Positions 43,039-52,241 of a DNA stretch of 64,000 nt are shown piece by piece. This stretch comes from an uncultured Oscillospiraceae bacterium (GTDB taxonomy: Bacteria; Bacillota; Clostridia; Oscillospirales; Acutalibacteraceae). The translations under genes and the position numbers were made by a program. Position 1 is the stretch's first letter. The number at the start of each line of letters is the position of its first letter. The stretch lies in NCBI GenBank assembly GCA_949289045.1, contig CASEMN010000004.1, forward strand, positions 156,546 to 220,545. Direction: 5' to 3'. The notes beneath the pieces are model-generated. The model saw only the letters and a list, made by a program, of their open reading frames with translations, was not told the origin of the DNA and did not search any database.

Positions 43039-44625
43039 ATGGCAAAAAAGTGTTTAGAACGTGCTCCCAGTCCCGAATCTTTGGGAATTTCTTCGGAATC
43101 GATCCTAAATTTTATAGAGGACTGTGAAAACAGCAAAGTTGAGCTTCATTCTTTTATGATACTTCGTCACGGCAAAGTGGCTGCGGAAGCCTGGTGGAAA
43201 CCATTTAACAGCGAAACAGCTCATACCATGTATTCCCACAGCAAGAGTATCGCCTCTCTGGCAATGGGCTATGCAATATCCGAGGGACTTGTTTCTCTTG
43301 AGACAAAAGTTTATCCACTTTTTGAAGATAAACTTCCGAGAGTCATTCCCCGTGAAGGTATGGAGCTTAACATCCGCCATCTTCTCACCATGACCAGCGG
43401 AAAGCTTATGAATCCCATGGTAAACACAGAAAAAATGGACTGGATTAAAAACTTTTTGGCTGCCCCCTTTGCCTGGAAACCCGGAACAAAATTTGTATAT
43501 ACCAACGAAAACTCCTATATGCTCTGCGCCATAGTAAATAAGGTTACAGGCATGAGCGTTACGGATTACCTTATGCCGAGGCTTTTCGAGCCTTTGGGAA
43601 TAGACCGGCCTTTCTGGGAAGCCGATCAAAACGGCATTGAAGCCGGCGGCTGGGGATTGCAGCTCAAAACAGAGGATCAGGCTAAAATCATACAGTGCTG
43701 CCTGCAAAACGGAATGTGGGAAGGAAAACAGGTAATCCCCGCCGATTATCTTGCCGAGGCTACGTCGTATCAAGTAGATAATGCTCCAGGAAAGCCCGAT
43801 AATAGAGTTGGATACGGTTTCCAGTTCTGGATGAACAGGCTGCCAAATTCCTACCGCTGCGACGGACTGTTTTCCCAATTTTCAATTGCAATGAAGGATT
43901 ATGACTGCTGTATTGTCACAAACGCCGGAGCCCCCGACGAGCAGGGAACTTTAAACGCCATCTGGCGTCATTTCCCCACAGGATTTTCCGATGAACCTCT
44001 TCCGGAGAATCCCGAAGCTCTGAAAAAGCTAAAGGATAAAATAGCCTCTCTTTCAATGCCACTTATGAAAGTCATGCCCCGCAATCCGCAGATGGAGGAA
44101 AAACTCAGGGGAAAATCAATACATACAAGAGATACCGGATTTGCAAGCATTCTCGCTGCACCAGCTACATTTATGCTTTCCAAAAAACCGGGAAATATAG
44201 ACAATATCCGCTTTGAATTTTCTCTGAGCAGCACATCAATGACTTTTAAAGAAAAAAATAGCCCAGAAAACACTATTGAGATAGGTCTTGACGGTAAGGT
44301 GAGGATGAGTAAAATCCAGCTTGCAAATCTGCACCTTGACATAGCGGCTCAGGGAGCCTGGAGAAGCGACGGCAGTTTTGAAGTATGGATAAGACCTTTA
44401 CAGATGACCCAGATAAGAAAAATGCGGTTTGTTTTTGGAGAAAGAGGAGCAGTCATCATTCATTCAAGGGCTGAACAGCCCCTTTATGACCTTGCCGTTT
44501 TCTGGATGGGCTTTATTGGACTTAACGTAACAAGCCCATTGAAAGCCGCTGCAAAGGGCGTCGTTTCATCGGCACTGCCGGTTATCGACCCGGATATTTT
44601 CGGACTTCTCAGGCCGTCAAAATAA
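43039..44625 (+). CDS. Serine hydrolase, beta-lactamase/class C family
   Basis: 528 residues from ATG 43039, which has a rather distant GGAGAG site. The beta-lactamase-like domain has the SxxK motif in MYSHSKSIASLAMG (about residues 70-85), the YxN motif in FVYTNENSYMLCAI and GWGLQLKTEDQAK. The C-terminal 180 residues form a separate beta-rich domain (FEFSLSSTSMTFKEKNSPEN). No signal peptide or anchor, so it is probably a cytoplasmic esterase or peptidase rather than a resistance beta-lactamase. Substrate unknown. Confidence 0.85.
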   Translation: MAKKCLERAPSPESLGISSESILNFIEDCENSKVELHSFMILRHGKVAAEAWWKPFNSETAHTMYSHSKSIASLAMGYAISEGLVSLETKVYPLFEDKLPRVIPREGMELNIRHLLTMTSGKLMNPMVNTEKMDWIKNFLAAPFAWKPGTKFVYTNENSYMLCAIVNKVTGMSVTDYLMPRLFEPLGIDRPFWEADQNGIEAGGWGLQLKTEDQAKIIQCCLQNGMWEGKQVIPADYLAEATSYQVDNAPGKPDNRVGYGFQFWMNRLPNSYRCDGLFSQFSIAMKDYDCCIVTNAGAPDEQGTLNAIWRHFPTGFSDEPLPENPEALKKLKDKIASLSMPLMKVMPRNPQMEEKLRGKSIHTRDTGFASILAAPATFMLSKKPGNIDNIRFEFSLSSTSMTFKEKNSPENTIEIGLDGKVRMSKIQLANLHLDIAAQGAWRSDGSFEVWIRPLQMTQIRKMRFVFGERGAVIIHSRAEQPLYDLAVFWMGFIGLNVTSPLKAAAKGVVSSALPVIDPDIFGLLRPSK

Positions 44626-44643
44626 CAAATAACAAATAGAAAA

Positions 44644-44671
44644 AGGAGCTCTCATTAAATTGAGAGCTCCT
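44644..44671. terminator. Bidirectional terminator
   Basis: AGGAGCTCTCA-TTAAAT-TGAGAGCTCCT between the convergent serine hydrolase and transporter genes. Confidence 0.88.
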
Positions 44672-44689
44672 GTGTTTTTATATAAAATC

Positions 44690-46393
44690 TTATTTCTGAG
44701 ACTGTGCAGCCATAGCAGCGTCAAGCTCTGCCTGAAGTCTTGCCTCTTTTTCCTCACGGAATTTAGCAATTTTTTCCTCATTTTCTTTTTCGTTGAACTT
44801 ATAGAAGAACATGGGAATGGCCTGAAGCACAAGACCGATGGCTCCCATTACTGTAAGCATGAAGAAAATAGCGTTAAGAGCAGGCTCATACTGGAGAACT
44901 TCGCTTCTCTGAAGCGTCTGACCAACAGCGGCAAGCTCTTCCTTTCTAGTTGCAAGAAGCTGAAGGTTTTCATAGCCGAAAGCGTTAACTATAGCCATGA
45001 TTATAAGGTTGAAACCGGCAACACCGAACTTATTAACAAGGCTCTTGAAAGAGAAAACGGCACCTTCAAGACGCTCGCCTGACTCCATCTCGATAGTATC
45101 GACGGTATCGGAGAAGATAGCAGTTATAAGAACAAGGCTCATACCTACGGGGAAGTTTGTGAAGAAGCGGAGGATTGCATATACAGCAAATCCGGCTCTT
45201 GCAACAGCAAGGTCTGCGCTGGTATAAGGTACAACGTACATGCAAATAAGGAATACAAGTACATCTGCTACTGCAAAAATAAGGCTCATTCTTATCCAGA
45301 GGGTTTTCTTGTCCATCTTCTTAAGAAGAGGAGGAACAATTGCCATTGAAAGCATATAGGAAATACCGCTGGAAATGCTCAGAAGCGGGAAGAGGATACC
45401 TTCCTCGGAAAGAGGAATTGAGAAGCCAAGTGTAGATTTCATCCAAGCCTCAATTGCCGGGAAGTCGAAAATTCCGTAGCAGTTCCACTTAGCAAAATAC
45501 ATAAGGAACATAGCGCCGATATTTGTTATTGCAGAGAAGAATGCAGTAACAATAAGAACGGTCATATTATTATTGCTGAAAATCATCTTGAGGGTCTTGG
45601 TATATTTTACCTTCTGCGGCTTAATATAAACCTTTTCTTTTATTCCGAAAAAAGAAGCTATCATGGGAACGCCGGCAAGTACGGCAAAAACAATTGCCGC
45701 AACAAAGTACCCCTGGCGCTCATCTTTGAAAGCGTAAACAATGGGGAAAAATATGATTGAGGGAAGCACAGTTCCGATTGAGCCGATAATGTTGCTCCAT
45801 GAAATTGCTTTAACTCTAACCTCACTCTGAGGGAAAACGAGGGGAGTAAGTCCCTGATAAGGAATATCAACGGCGGTGTTGAATGTGTAGAAAATAAGGT
45901 AAGCAATAACGGCATACCAGAAGTTACCTACTGAAATCTCTCCGCTCTGCTCTCTGATAACATGGAATCCGTTGCCGATAGTAGCTATCGTTTCTTCCAG
46001 ATTTATCTGAGAAAGTGAGAATGTGCCGAATCTGTCACCGAAATCAACAGGTGCAAACAAAAGTACAAGGGAAACACACAGCGGAATGGACATGCTGATA
46101 ACCCAAGGACGGCATTTACCCCATTTCGTTCTGGTTCTGTCAACAATCATACCCATCATTGGGTCATTGATTGCGTCCCATACCTTTGTAAGTGCAAGAA
46201 TAAGTCCCGTTGCAACAAGACCCAGTCCTAAAACATCCGAAAAGTAAACGTTGAGTGCTCCGCCGATAACATTGGTAAACGTTAAAAGACCAAACGGCAG
46301 CAGAGAAAATGCCAGAATCTCTCTTGTGGTGGCATTTTTCAAGTTGTTGAGTATATTCTTTCTTGACTTTTTTACCTGCGCCAAAACCAACAT
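44690..46393 (-). CDS. GPH-family sugar:cation symporter (MFS)
   Basis: 567 residues with about 12 membrane helices. The GPH signatures are LTKVWDAINDPMMGMIVDRT and KWGKCRPWVISMSIPL in the first third and the central VYIKPQKVKYTKTLKMIFSN loop. The family imports glycosides, pentosides, hexuronides or disaccharides with Na+ or H+ (MelB, XynB, YicJ types). The tail is a long charged helix (EKENEEKIAKFREEKEARLQ). ATG 46393 touches the AAAGG site, so a downstream TTG (giving a start at LAQVKKSRKN) is possible. Sugar specificity unknown; the enzymes LacZ and GH20 in this window need such an importer. Confidence 0.88.
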   Translation of the reverse strand: MLVLAQVKKSRKNILNNLKNATTREILAFSLLPFGLLTFTNVIGGALNVYFSDVLGLGLVATGLILALTKVWDAINDPMMGMIVDRTRTKWGKCRPWVISMSIPLCVSLVLLFAPVDFGDRFGTFSLSQINLEETIATIGNGFHVIREQSGEISVGNFWYAVIAYLIFYTFNTAVDIPYQGLTPLVFPQSEVRVKAISWSNIIGSIGTVLPSIIFFPIVYAFKDERQGYFVAAIVFAVLAGVPMIASFFGIKEKVYIKPQKVKYTKTLKMIFSNNNMTVLIVTAFFSAITNIGAMFLMYFAKWNCYGIFDFPAIEAWMKSTLGFSIPLSEEGILFPLLSISSGISYMLSMAIVPPLLKKMDKKTLWIRMSLIFAVADVLVFLICMYVVPYTSADLAVARAGFAVYAILRFFTNFPVGMSLVLITAIFSDTVDTIEMESGERLEGAVFSFKSLVNKFGVAGFNLIIMAIVNAFGYENLQLLATRKEELAAVGQTLQRSEVLQYEPALNAIFFMLTVMGAIGLVLQAIPMFFYKFNEKENEEKIAKFREEKEARLQAELDAAMAAQSQK

Positions 46394-46422
46394 CCTTTCT
46401 TCTTTTTAATCACATAGAAGGC

Positions 46423-46451
46423 ATTTTAACACAAAAAAATACACAATTCAA
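46423..46451 (-). promoter_or_regulatory. Promoter of the sugar symporter gene
   Basis: TTGAAT (46446-46451) and TAAAAT (46423-46428) on the minus strand, spacer 17. Confidence 0.65.
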
Positions 46452-46501
46452 AGTTTTGTCATTTTTTACACATTTTTTCTACCTTTAATACAAATAACAT
46501 G

Positions 46502-46530
46502 TTGATTATTTATGTATATTGACTTATAAT
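46502..46530 (+). promoter_or_regulatory. Promoter of prmA
   Basis: TTGATT (46502-46507) and TATAAT (46525-46530), spacer 17. Confidence 0.75.
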
Positions 46531-46562
46531 ATTTGTCATAAAATGTTTTCAGGAGGTTTAAT

Positions 46563-47486
46563 ATGGACTGGACTGAGGTTATGGTAGAAATCCCCGCCGA
46601 ACATATTGAAACAGCAGAAGCTATTTGCCAAATGGTAGTTCCTTACGGAATTTATATTGAAGATTACAGAAATCTTGAACAAGAGGCCTGGGATATTGCC
46701 CACATAGATCTTATTGATGAGGATTTACTTAATAAAGACCGTTCAAAGGGAATTATTCATCTTTATATTCCTCCCACGGAGCATCCGGCGGAAGCCTCGG
46801 CTTTTATAGGCGAAAGACTTAAAGAAAGCGGAATAGACAACACCATTTCTCTTAAAATGTGTAAAAACGAGGATTGGGAAAACAACTGGAAAGAATATTT
46901 TAAACCTCTTCCCGTCGGTAAAAAGCTTCTTATACGTCCCCTTTGGGAAAGAGATTATGACCCTCAGGGCAGAACGGTTTTGGATATTGAACCGGGACTT
47001 GCTTTCGGAACCGGCGGCCATCACACTACGAGACTATGCCTTGAAACCCTTGAAAACTACATTACCGAAGAAACTACTTTACTTGACGTAGGCTGCGGCA
47101 GCGGTATTCTTTCAATTGCAGCTCTGCTTTTGGGGGTAAAAAGGGCCGAGGCGGTAGATATAGACAGCCTTGCCGTTAAAACTGCCATAGAAAACGGAAA
47201 GGTCAACGGCTTTGAAGAGCCAAAATACAAAGTCTACCACGGAGATCTCACAGATAAAATTACGGGAAAATTTGACGTTATCGCCGCAAATATAGTAGCA
47301 GATATTATAATCATGTTTTCCTCACAGGTTGGAGAATTTCTTAAAGATGACGGTGTATTCATAACCTCGGGAATAATCGATACCAGAGAAAAAGAAGTTC
47401 TCGAAGCCTTTGCAAAAAATAATTTTAAAGTTATTGAAAGACACGAAGACGGCGGCTGGCTTTGCTTCGTATGCAAAAAAGCTTAA
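46563..47486 (+). CDS. prmA: Ribosomal protein L11 methyltransferase
   Basis: 307 residues, the usual PrmA size. N-terminal L11-binding domain (MDWTEVMVEIPAEHIETAEA) then the SAM-dependent methyltransferase with TVLDIEPGLAFGTGGHHTTR, TTLLDVGCGSGILSIAALLL (SAM site) and FDVIAANIVADII. It trimethylates ribosomal protein L11 in the cytoplasm. AGGAGG precedes ATG 46563. Followed directly by a terminator, so monocistronic; the dnaJ neighbour often seen in other Firmicutes is absent. Confidence 0.93.
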   Translation: MDWTEVMVEIPAEHIETAEAICQMVVPYGIYIEDYRNLEQEAWDIAHIDLIDEDLLNKDRSKGIIHLYIPPTEHPAEASAFIGERLKESGIDNTISLKMCKNEDWENNWKEYFKPLPVGKKLLIRPLWERDYDPQGRTVLDIEPGLAFGTGGHHTTRLCLETLENYITEETTLLDVGCGSGILSIAALLLGVKRAEAVDIDSLAVKTAIENGKVNGFEEPKYKVYHGDLTDKITGKFDVIAANIVADIIIMFSSQVGEFLKDDGVFITSGIIDTREKEVLEAFAKNNFKVIERHEDGGWLCFVCKKA

Positions 47487-47505
47487 TTTCCCTCTTTCGG
47501 CACAA

Positions 47506-47545
47506 AAAACATCCCTTACAGTTTTTACTCTGCAAGGGATGTTTT
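47506..47545 (+). terminator. Terminator of prmA
   Basis: AAAACATCCCTT...AAGGGATGTTTT stem with a mismatch and inner CAG/CTG pairing, followed by CTATTTTTTC. Confidence 0.85.
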
Positions 47546-47570
47546 CTATTTTTTCTGATAGTCTCTTTTT

Positions 47571-47606
47571 TATATATACATGTTTATATATACATTTATA
47601 TATACA
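47571..47606. repeat. Three copies of TATATATACA
   Basis: TATATATACA at 47571-47580, 47585-47594 and 47597-47606, spaced 14 and 12 bases, between prmA and the DUF2804 gene. Probably slippage-derived. Confidence 0.6.
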
Positions 47607-47618
47607 CTATTAACTGCA

Positions 47619-48641
47619 TCAATACCGGTTATGTACATCTTCAGCAAAGCACATCAGATCCTTAAATTCAAGCACTGTTCCGTCATCTAAAACAGCTTTT
47701 CCGCTCATTTTACCGAAAACCTGATGCTGATCCGTTTCCACAACTACTGCGGAAAGTTTTGCCGCTCTGTCAAGAACAGGCTGAAACTCAGTTTCAAATC
47801 GTCCGTCGCTTGAAGTGAATGTCCATGGTTTCATGTAGCTGTCCTTTGGAATATTAAATGTAATATCATCAAGCTTATGACACTTTCCGTCATAAAAAAG
47901 CATATTTTCACTTGCGGCGGAAGTATCACCAAAGCCGTAACCTATGTTGAAACCGAACGCTTTACCGTTAACTACTCCGTTACCTGAACCCCAGTACCAG
48001 CGGTTGTCATAGGTCCACACACCTCTGCCCCAGTCGAGAGTTCCGAAATCAGTTTCAGGATTAAAGCTATACTCTGCTCCGTCATAAAAAGCGCTTCCCG
48101 ATGCTCTCATACAGTTAATTTTCTGATTATAATAGAAGGCTTTTTTATTCTCTTTCCAAGGCGTAGCGATGACCATTGTATCCATGGGAGGCTGGCTGAG
48201 AGTTATATCACAGGAAAAATCTTTTCCGTTAAAGAAATTTTTAAAGGTACACGTAATTCTTCTCGCATTTTCTGTTTTTTCATATTTAAGATGAAGCCTT
48301 TTATCCTTGTACTCTACATCCCCTTTATCGGACGTAGTTGGCATATGGAGCTTACCTAAGGGGAGTACATTTAAAATTGTCTCGGTATGTTCCCAGCCTT
48401 CTTTAAAATTCAGCAAAGAAACAGACTGAAGACCTATATAGCCGTCGTCCGAAACCGTAAACGCCACAGCATAGTCGTTATTTAAAACAAGATAATAATC
48501 CCACTCTTTAATTTTTAAGGGCGACGCTTTTATATCTTTTCTTCGGTATTCCTGCAAAAGCTGTTTTGACCATCCTGGCTCCCGTAAAGAGCCGTCACTT
48601 TTTAAAAGCAATTGCTTTTTTGTAACTTCATGGTTTCTCAT
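47619..48641 (-). CDS. DUF2804 family protein
   Basis: 340 residues, beta-rich, starting at ATG 48641 after AAAGGGAGAATAGA. Recognisable stretches are DWGRGVWTYDNRWYWGSGNG, FNIGYGFGDTSAASENMLFY and CDITLSQPPMDTMVIATPWK, which match the DUF2804 family of bacteria and fungi. It resembles lipocalin- or hydroxyneurosporene-synthase-like beta barrels. No enzymatic role is established. No membrane segment or signal peptide. Single-gene unit. Confidence 0.8.
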   Translation of the reverse strand: MRNHEVTKKQLLLKSDGSLREPGWSKQLLQEYRRKDIKASPLKIKEWDYYLVLNNDYAVAFTVSDDGYIGLQSVSLLNFKEGWEHTETILNVLPLGKLHMPTTSDKGDVEYKDKRLHLKYEKTENARRITCTFKNFFNGKDFSCDITLSQPPMDTMVIATPWKENKKAFYYNQKINCMRASGSAFYDGAEYSFNPETDFGTLDWGRGVWTYDNRWYWGSGNGVVNGKAFGFNIGYGFGDTSAASENMLFYDGKCHKLDDITFNIPKDSYMKPWTFTSSDGRFETEFQPVLDRAAKLSAVVVETDQHQVFGKMSGKAVLDDGTVLEFKDLMCFAEDVHNRY

Positions 48642-48970
48642 TCTATTCTCCCTTTCCGTTTTTTCTGTGATTCAATTATACAACTGTTTTATCTTTAAGT
48701 CATCGTTTCTTTATATGGCAAAATTTATAAATTAATTACACGCAAGCTGTACAATTTTACAGAAGAGCTTTTGTAAAAAAATTTTTTAAATTTTTTTGTC
48801 ACAAAACTGTACTTAAAATCGTTGGTAATTTATGAAGGGATTTCCTCACTTTCACCCTTCTCATCATTCATCTGCGTATTAAACGCAAAAAAGCTTCACA
48901 TTACGGCCGGGCTGTCTTTGACAGTCCGGCTGCAGTGTTTTATGTTATACTTTTTTAATAGCATTTTTCA
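48642..48970. other. Intergenic stretch with a His-rich micro-ORF and a GC-rich hairpin
   Basis: A 16-codon frame MKGFPHFHPSHHSSAY (48832-48882, plus strand; four His) precedes a GC-rich hairpin GCCGGGCTGTC/GACAGTCCGGC (48906-48930) followed by TGCAGTGTTTTATG. The ribosome site is weak and no promoter is clear. It could be a leader-peptide/attenuator remnant or an RNA 3' end. Confidence 0.35.
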
Positions 48971-48999
48971 TTGACTTAAGCAGCAAAGAATTTTATAAT
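48971..48999 (+). promoter_or_regulatory. Promoter of the membrane phosphoesterase gene
   Basis: TTGACT (48971-48976) and TATAAT (48994-48999), spacer 17. Confidence 0.78.
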
Positions 49000-49037
49000 T
49001 ATCCAATAGTTTATAATGCATATTTAGGGGGATTTTT

Positions 49038-50588
49038 ATGAAAAACCTAAAAACAAAAATGCTTTTAATGAAAAATGGAGTCATTCTTACAGCAGCATTA
49101 ATTGCAGCTATTGCAGCTGTACTGGACTATGCTTTCAGAGTAAGCCATGTTTATATTGACACTGCTACTTTCAGTGGACTTTCCATGCTTTTGCTTTGGA
49201 TAGCTATTTTAAACGCTTTAGCTTTAACTGCAATGTATGTTATTAAAACAAATAACATCAGCATAGGCGGCAGCAAAATAAGCGAAAGAAAAGGTTTTTC
49301 CGTCGCTTACTTTATCTGCCTCGGGATAACGGTATTTTTTGTAATTTATGACATCGTAAACGCAATTATTTCAGGCTCGGAAACCATTCCCGTCGCAATG
49401 AGATTTCTGAAAGCAGATATTCCCTATATACTTGCTGTTTTCGTTATTGGTTTGCTGGCCCTTGTTTTTCCTCAAATCAAAAATAAGCGCACTCAAAGAA
49501 TAATTTCGGGTATAGCTGTAGGCGGCGTACTTATAAGCGGTTTTTTAACCCTTTATCCATGTTATCCTTATAAAATCACCTGTGACCCTATGGTTATAGA
49601 TAACGGAACGGAATATGCGGTTGTTTTTGCCACAAACGATAAGGGAACCGGATATGTTCAGTACGAATATGAAGGAGAAAACTATACCGTATACGACCAA
49701 AACGGAGGAAGAAAAAACGGCGACAGCAAAATCCATACTATAACCGTGCCAAAAGAGCACCTTAACTCAAACCGCTATCGAGTTGGATCAAAAAGAGTCA
49801 TTGATGAGCTCAGCTACGGCGGACGCTCCGGCAAAGAAGTCGTATCCGATTATTATGAATTTAACGCTCCCTCAGGCTCAGAACAAAAATATCTTACGGT
49901 TTCCGACTGGCATACCCATCTCGATAAAGTGTATGATGCCGCAAAATACGCCGGAGATTATAACGGAATTATACTTTTAGGCGACCCGGCTCCCGGACTT
50001 ATGTTTGAAGATGAAATAAAAGAGTACATAGTAGAATTCGGCGGAGAGCTTTCAAAAGGCGTTATGCCAATTATATATGTAAGAGGCAATCATGAAACCA
50101 GAGGCAAGGAGGCCGCCAATTTACCGGATTATTTAGGCCTCGACAGCTTCTACTACACAACTGAGTACGGAGATTACAGTTTTCTGGTTCTTGACAGCGG
50201 TGAAGATAAAGAAGACAGCCATCCCGAATACGGCGGTATGGTGGATTACGGTCAATATAGAAAGAGCATGGTTAAATGGATGAAAACTCTGCCTGAAACC
50301 GATAAGAAAACTATCGCCCTGGTCCATTCCTATGAAATATGCATTGAGGAAGATTTAAGCAGCAGCGCCTATAGTGAGCTCAGCCGCCTTAACGTTAAGC
50401 AGATTATAAGCGGACATACTCACACATGCGAATTCTTAGAAAACAACGGCATAAACGTATACATAGATGGAGGACATTCCGGAGGAACTTTCATAATCAG
50501 CAAGCTAACTTTGAACGAACAAGGCTATATCTTAGAAGCATGGAACGATTCAGGAGAACAAGTTTTTAAAGAAAATCTAAGTTGGTGA
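49038..50588 (+). CDS. Membrane-anchored calcineurin-like phosphoesterase
   Basis: 516 residues. The first 180 hold about five hydrophobic helices (residues 13-30, 45-70, 85-110, 130-150, 158-175). A beta-rich linker follows, then the metallophosphoesterase domain: TVSDWHTHLDKV, IILLGDPAPG, IYVRGNHETRG, IALVHSYEI and IISGHTHTCEF give the two-metal site. The catalytic part follows the membrane region and is probably extracellular, hydrolysing phosphoesters at the cell surface; topology is inferred. AGGGGGATTTTT precedes the ATG. Confidence 0.83.
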   Translation: MKNLKTKMLLMKNGVILTAALIAAIAAVLDYAFRVSHVYIDTATFSGLSMLLLWIAILNALALTAMYVIKTNNISIGGSKISERKGFSVAYFICLGITVFFVIYDIVNAIISGSETIPVAMRFLKADIPYILAVFVIGLLALVFPQIKNKRTQRIISGIAVGGVLISGFLTLYPCYPYKITCDPMVIDNGTEYAVVFATNDKGTGYVQYEYEGENYTVYDQNGGRKNGDSKIHTITVPKEHLNSNRYRVGSKRVIDELSYGGRSGKEVVSDYYEFNAPSGSEQKYLTVSDWHTHLDKVYDAAKYAGDYNGIILLGDPAPGLMFEDEIKEYIVEFGGELSKGVMPIIYVRGNHETRGKEAANLPDYLGLDSFYYTTEYGDYSFLVLDSGEDKEDSHPEYGGMVDYGQYRKSMVKWMKTLPETDKKTIALVHSYEICIEEDLSSSAYSELSRLNVKQIISGHTHTCEFLENNGINVYIDGGHSGGTFIISKLTLNEQGYILEAWNDSGEQVFKENLSW

Positions 50589-50651
50589 ACAAAAAAATAT
50601 TAATTTTTTATTTATCGGTCACAAAAAATGGCGATTTTTATTTCTCTTGCG

Positions 50652-50680
50652 TTGACACGGGTTTTCCCCTGTGATATATT
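50652..50680 (+). promoter_or_regulatory. Promoter of the M28 peptidase gene
   Basis: TTGACA (50652-50657) and TATATT (50675-50680), spacer 17. The spacer contains an imperfect palindrome ACACGGG-TTTT-CCCCTGT. Confidence 0.75.
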
Positions 50681-50716
50681 TTAATAAATTATTGTTTATG
50701 GCGGTGATTATTAAAA

Positions 50717-52054
50717 ATGAAAGAAGAAACAAGAAAATATGCACAAGAGGCCTATGACATTGTTAAGCATGCGTCAGAGGTCATCGGTTCCAGACTCCCC
50801 GGTTCAGACGGTGAAAAGAAATATGCTCATTATATGGGCGAAAAGCTCAGAGAAATTGGCATAAAACCCGTTACCGAAGAATTCGAGGTATCTCCCCGCT
50901 CTTCAATCGGCGGTATCCCCTATGCAGGATGGATGGGTCTTATTATAAGCCTTCTTATTTATCCGGCTCTCTCAATTTGGCAGCTTTGGTTTGCCATGGC
51001 AATCGGTACGGTTGCCTGCTGGATTTGGCTCATTTTCAGCGTTTTCCTTTACAAAACATGGTTTGATATGTTCTTTAAACAGGAACTTTCACAAAACACC
51101 TACGGTGAATTAACACCGCCCGACGGAAAATACGACTACACAATTATCCTTTCCGCCCACACAGATACAAGCTGGAACTGGAAACATTCAGCACACGGCA
51201 GCTGGCATAAGGATAAACCTCTTTTCGCACTCATCACTACATATGGAAAAGTAGGTTTTGGCGCAGTTTGCTTCTTTGTTCTTACCGTAATCTCCGTTTT
51301 CATGGCAGTTATCTATTTCGGCGCTGTTTTAAATCAGACTTGGGCATACAGTATTATGGAATACTCAAGCAAATTCAGTATACTCAGCAAATCCCTGTTC
51401 TTCATTCCAGCTGTAACAGCTCTGGGAAGCTGCTTCCTTATTATGTGGGCAGACCCCAATCCCCGCAACGCTTCAAAGGGAGCTATGGATAACGCAACAG
51501 GCTGTGCACTCAGCTATGAAGTTATAAAGTATTTTAAAGAAAATCCCAAAAAGATGCCTCCCAAATGCCGCATCATCGACCTTAACTGCGGTTCCGAAGA
51601 GGCAGGTCTCAGAGGTTCAATGGCATTTGCCCGTGAGCACAGAAACGACGATATGCTCAAAAACTGCTGGAATATCAACATTGACTCCGTAGCAGATAAA
51701 GAGTATTTTGAAGTTGTAATAAAAGACGACTGGCAGTTCTGCCGCTTTGATAAAGACCTTGAAAAAATGTTCAAGGATACTTTCAATGAAATGGGTATTG
51801 AAAGCAAAACAAACGGATGCATACATAACCCTGTCGGCGGCTGCGACAGCACACCAATGACAAAAGCCGGAGTTAAGTCCGTAACCTTTGCTGCGCAGAA
51901 CCCCATGCTTACCTATTACTATCACACATGGCTTGATAAGGCAGACCGCTTTGACGCTGAAACCATCGGCGACGGATTCGAAGTTGTTCTGAGCGTTATT
52001 GATAAAATAAGCGCTTTCCAGCAGGAAAAAGGATTTAACGGTCCGCAGAAATAA
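50717..52054 (+). CDS. Membrane-embedded M28-type zinc peptidase
   Basis: 445 residues. The M28 metal ligands are visible: SAHTDTSW (H148), GAMDNATGCAL (bridging Asp near 258), CGSEEAGLRG (Glu pair), NIDSVAD and YYYHTWLDKADRF (last His). Unusually, two hydrophobic helices lie before the first ligand (about 68-112) and two more (about 180-205, 228-247) lie between the first His and the bridging Asp, so the catalytic domain is split by membrane segments. All ligands can still lie on one side of the membrane. Likely an aminopeptidase; substrate unknown. Confidence 0.82.
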   Translation: MKEETRKYAQEAYDIVKHASEVIGSRLPGSDGEKKYAHYMGEKLREIGIKPVTEEFEVSPRSSIGGIPYAGWMGLIISLLIYPALSIWQLWFAMAIGTVACWIWLIFSVFLYKTWFDMFFKQELSQNTYGELTPPDGKYDYTIILSAHTDTSWNWKHSAHGSWHKDKPLFALITTYGKVGFGAVCFFVLTVISVFMAVIYFGAVLNQTWAYSIMEYSSKFSILSKSLFFIPAVTALGSCFLIMWADPNPRNASKGAMDNATGCALSYEVIKYFKENPKKMPPKCRIIDLNCGSEEAGLRGSMAFAREHRNDDMLKNCWNINIDSVADKEYFEVVIKDDWQFCRFDKDLEKMFKDTFNEMGIESKTNGCIHNPVGGCDSTPMTKAGVKSVTFAAQNPMLTYYYHTWLDKADRFDAETIGDGFEVVLSVIDKISAFQQEKGFNGPQK

Positions 52055-52065
52055 TGTAAATGAAA

Positions 52066-52097
52066 ATCACCGAGGCGTTTGGCTTCGGTGATCTTTT
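52066..52097 (+). terminator. Terminator of the M28 peptidase gene
   Basis: ATCACCGAGGC/GCTTCGGTGAT stem with one mismatch, followed by CTTTTTATTT. Confidence 0.8.
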
Positions 52098-52124
52098 TAT
52101 TTGGGTTTTCATTAATATATAGCA

Positions 52125-52156
52125 AAAAGCTCAGACGCAATTGCATCTGAGCTTTT
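52125..52156. terminator. Terminator of the tRNA pair
   Basis: AAAAGCTCAGACGCAA/TTGCATCTGAGCTTTT stem with one mismatch and flanking A/T runs, immediately after the 3' end of the minus-strand tRNA-Thr gene. Confidence 0.75.
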
Positions 52157-52157
52157 T

Positions 52158-52233
52158 TGGAGCTGCTAACCGGATTCGAACCGGTGACCTCGTCCTTACC
52201 AAGGACGTGCTCTGCCTGCTGAGCCATAGCAGC
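52158..52233 (-). tRNA. tRNA-Thr (GGT)
   Basis: 76 bases including an encoded CCA. Acceptor stem GCTGCTA/TAGCAGC, D arm GGCTCAGCAGGCAGAGC, anticodon stem CGTCC/GGACG with loop TTGGTAA (anticodon GGT), T arm CCGGTTCGAATCCGG. Confidence 0.97.
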
Positions 52234-52241
52234 ATAAAATG

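Noticed and set aside
43105..43878. 257-codon minus-strand ORF
   Set aside because: Antisense shadow of the serine hydrolase gene, no independent ribosome site or motif.
43039..44625. Beta-lactamase resistance gene
   Set aside because: The SxxK and YxN motifs fit the wider serine hydrolase family; no signal peptide and a large extra domain argue against a secreted resistance enzyme.
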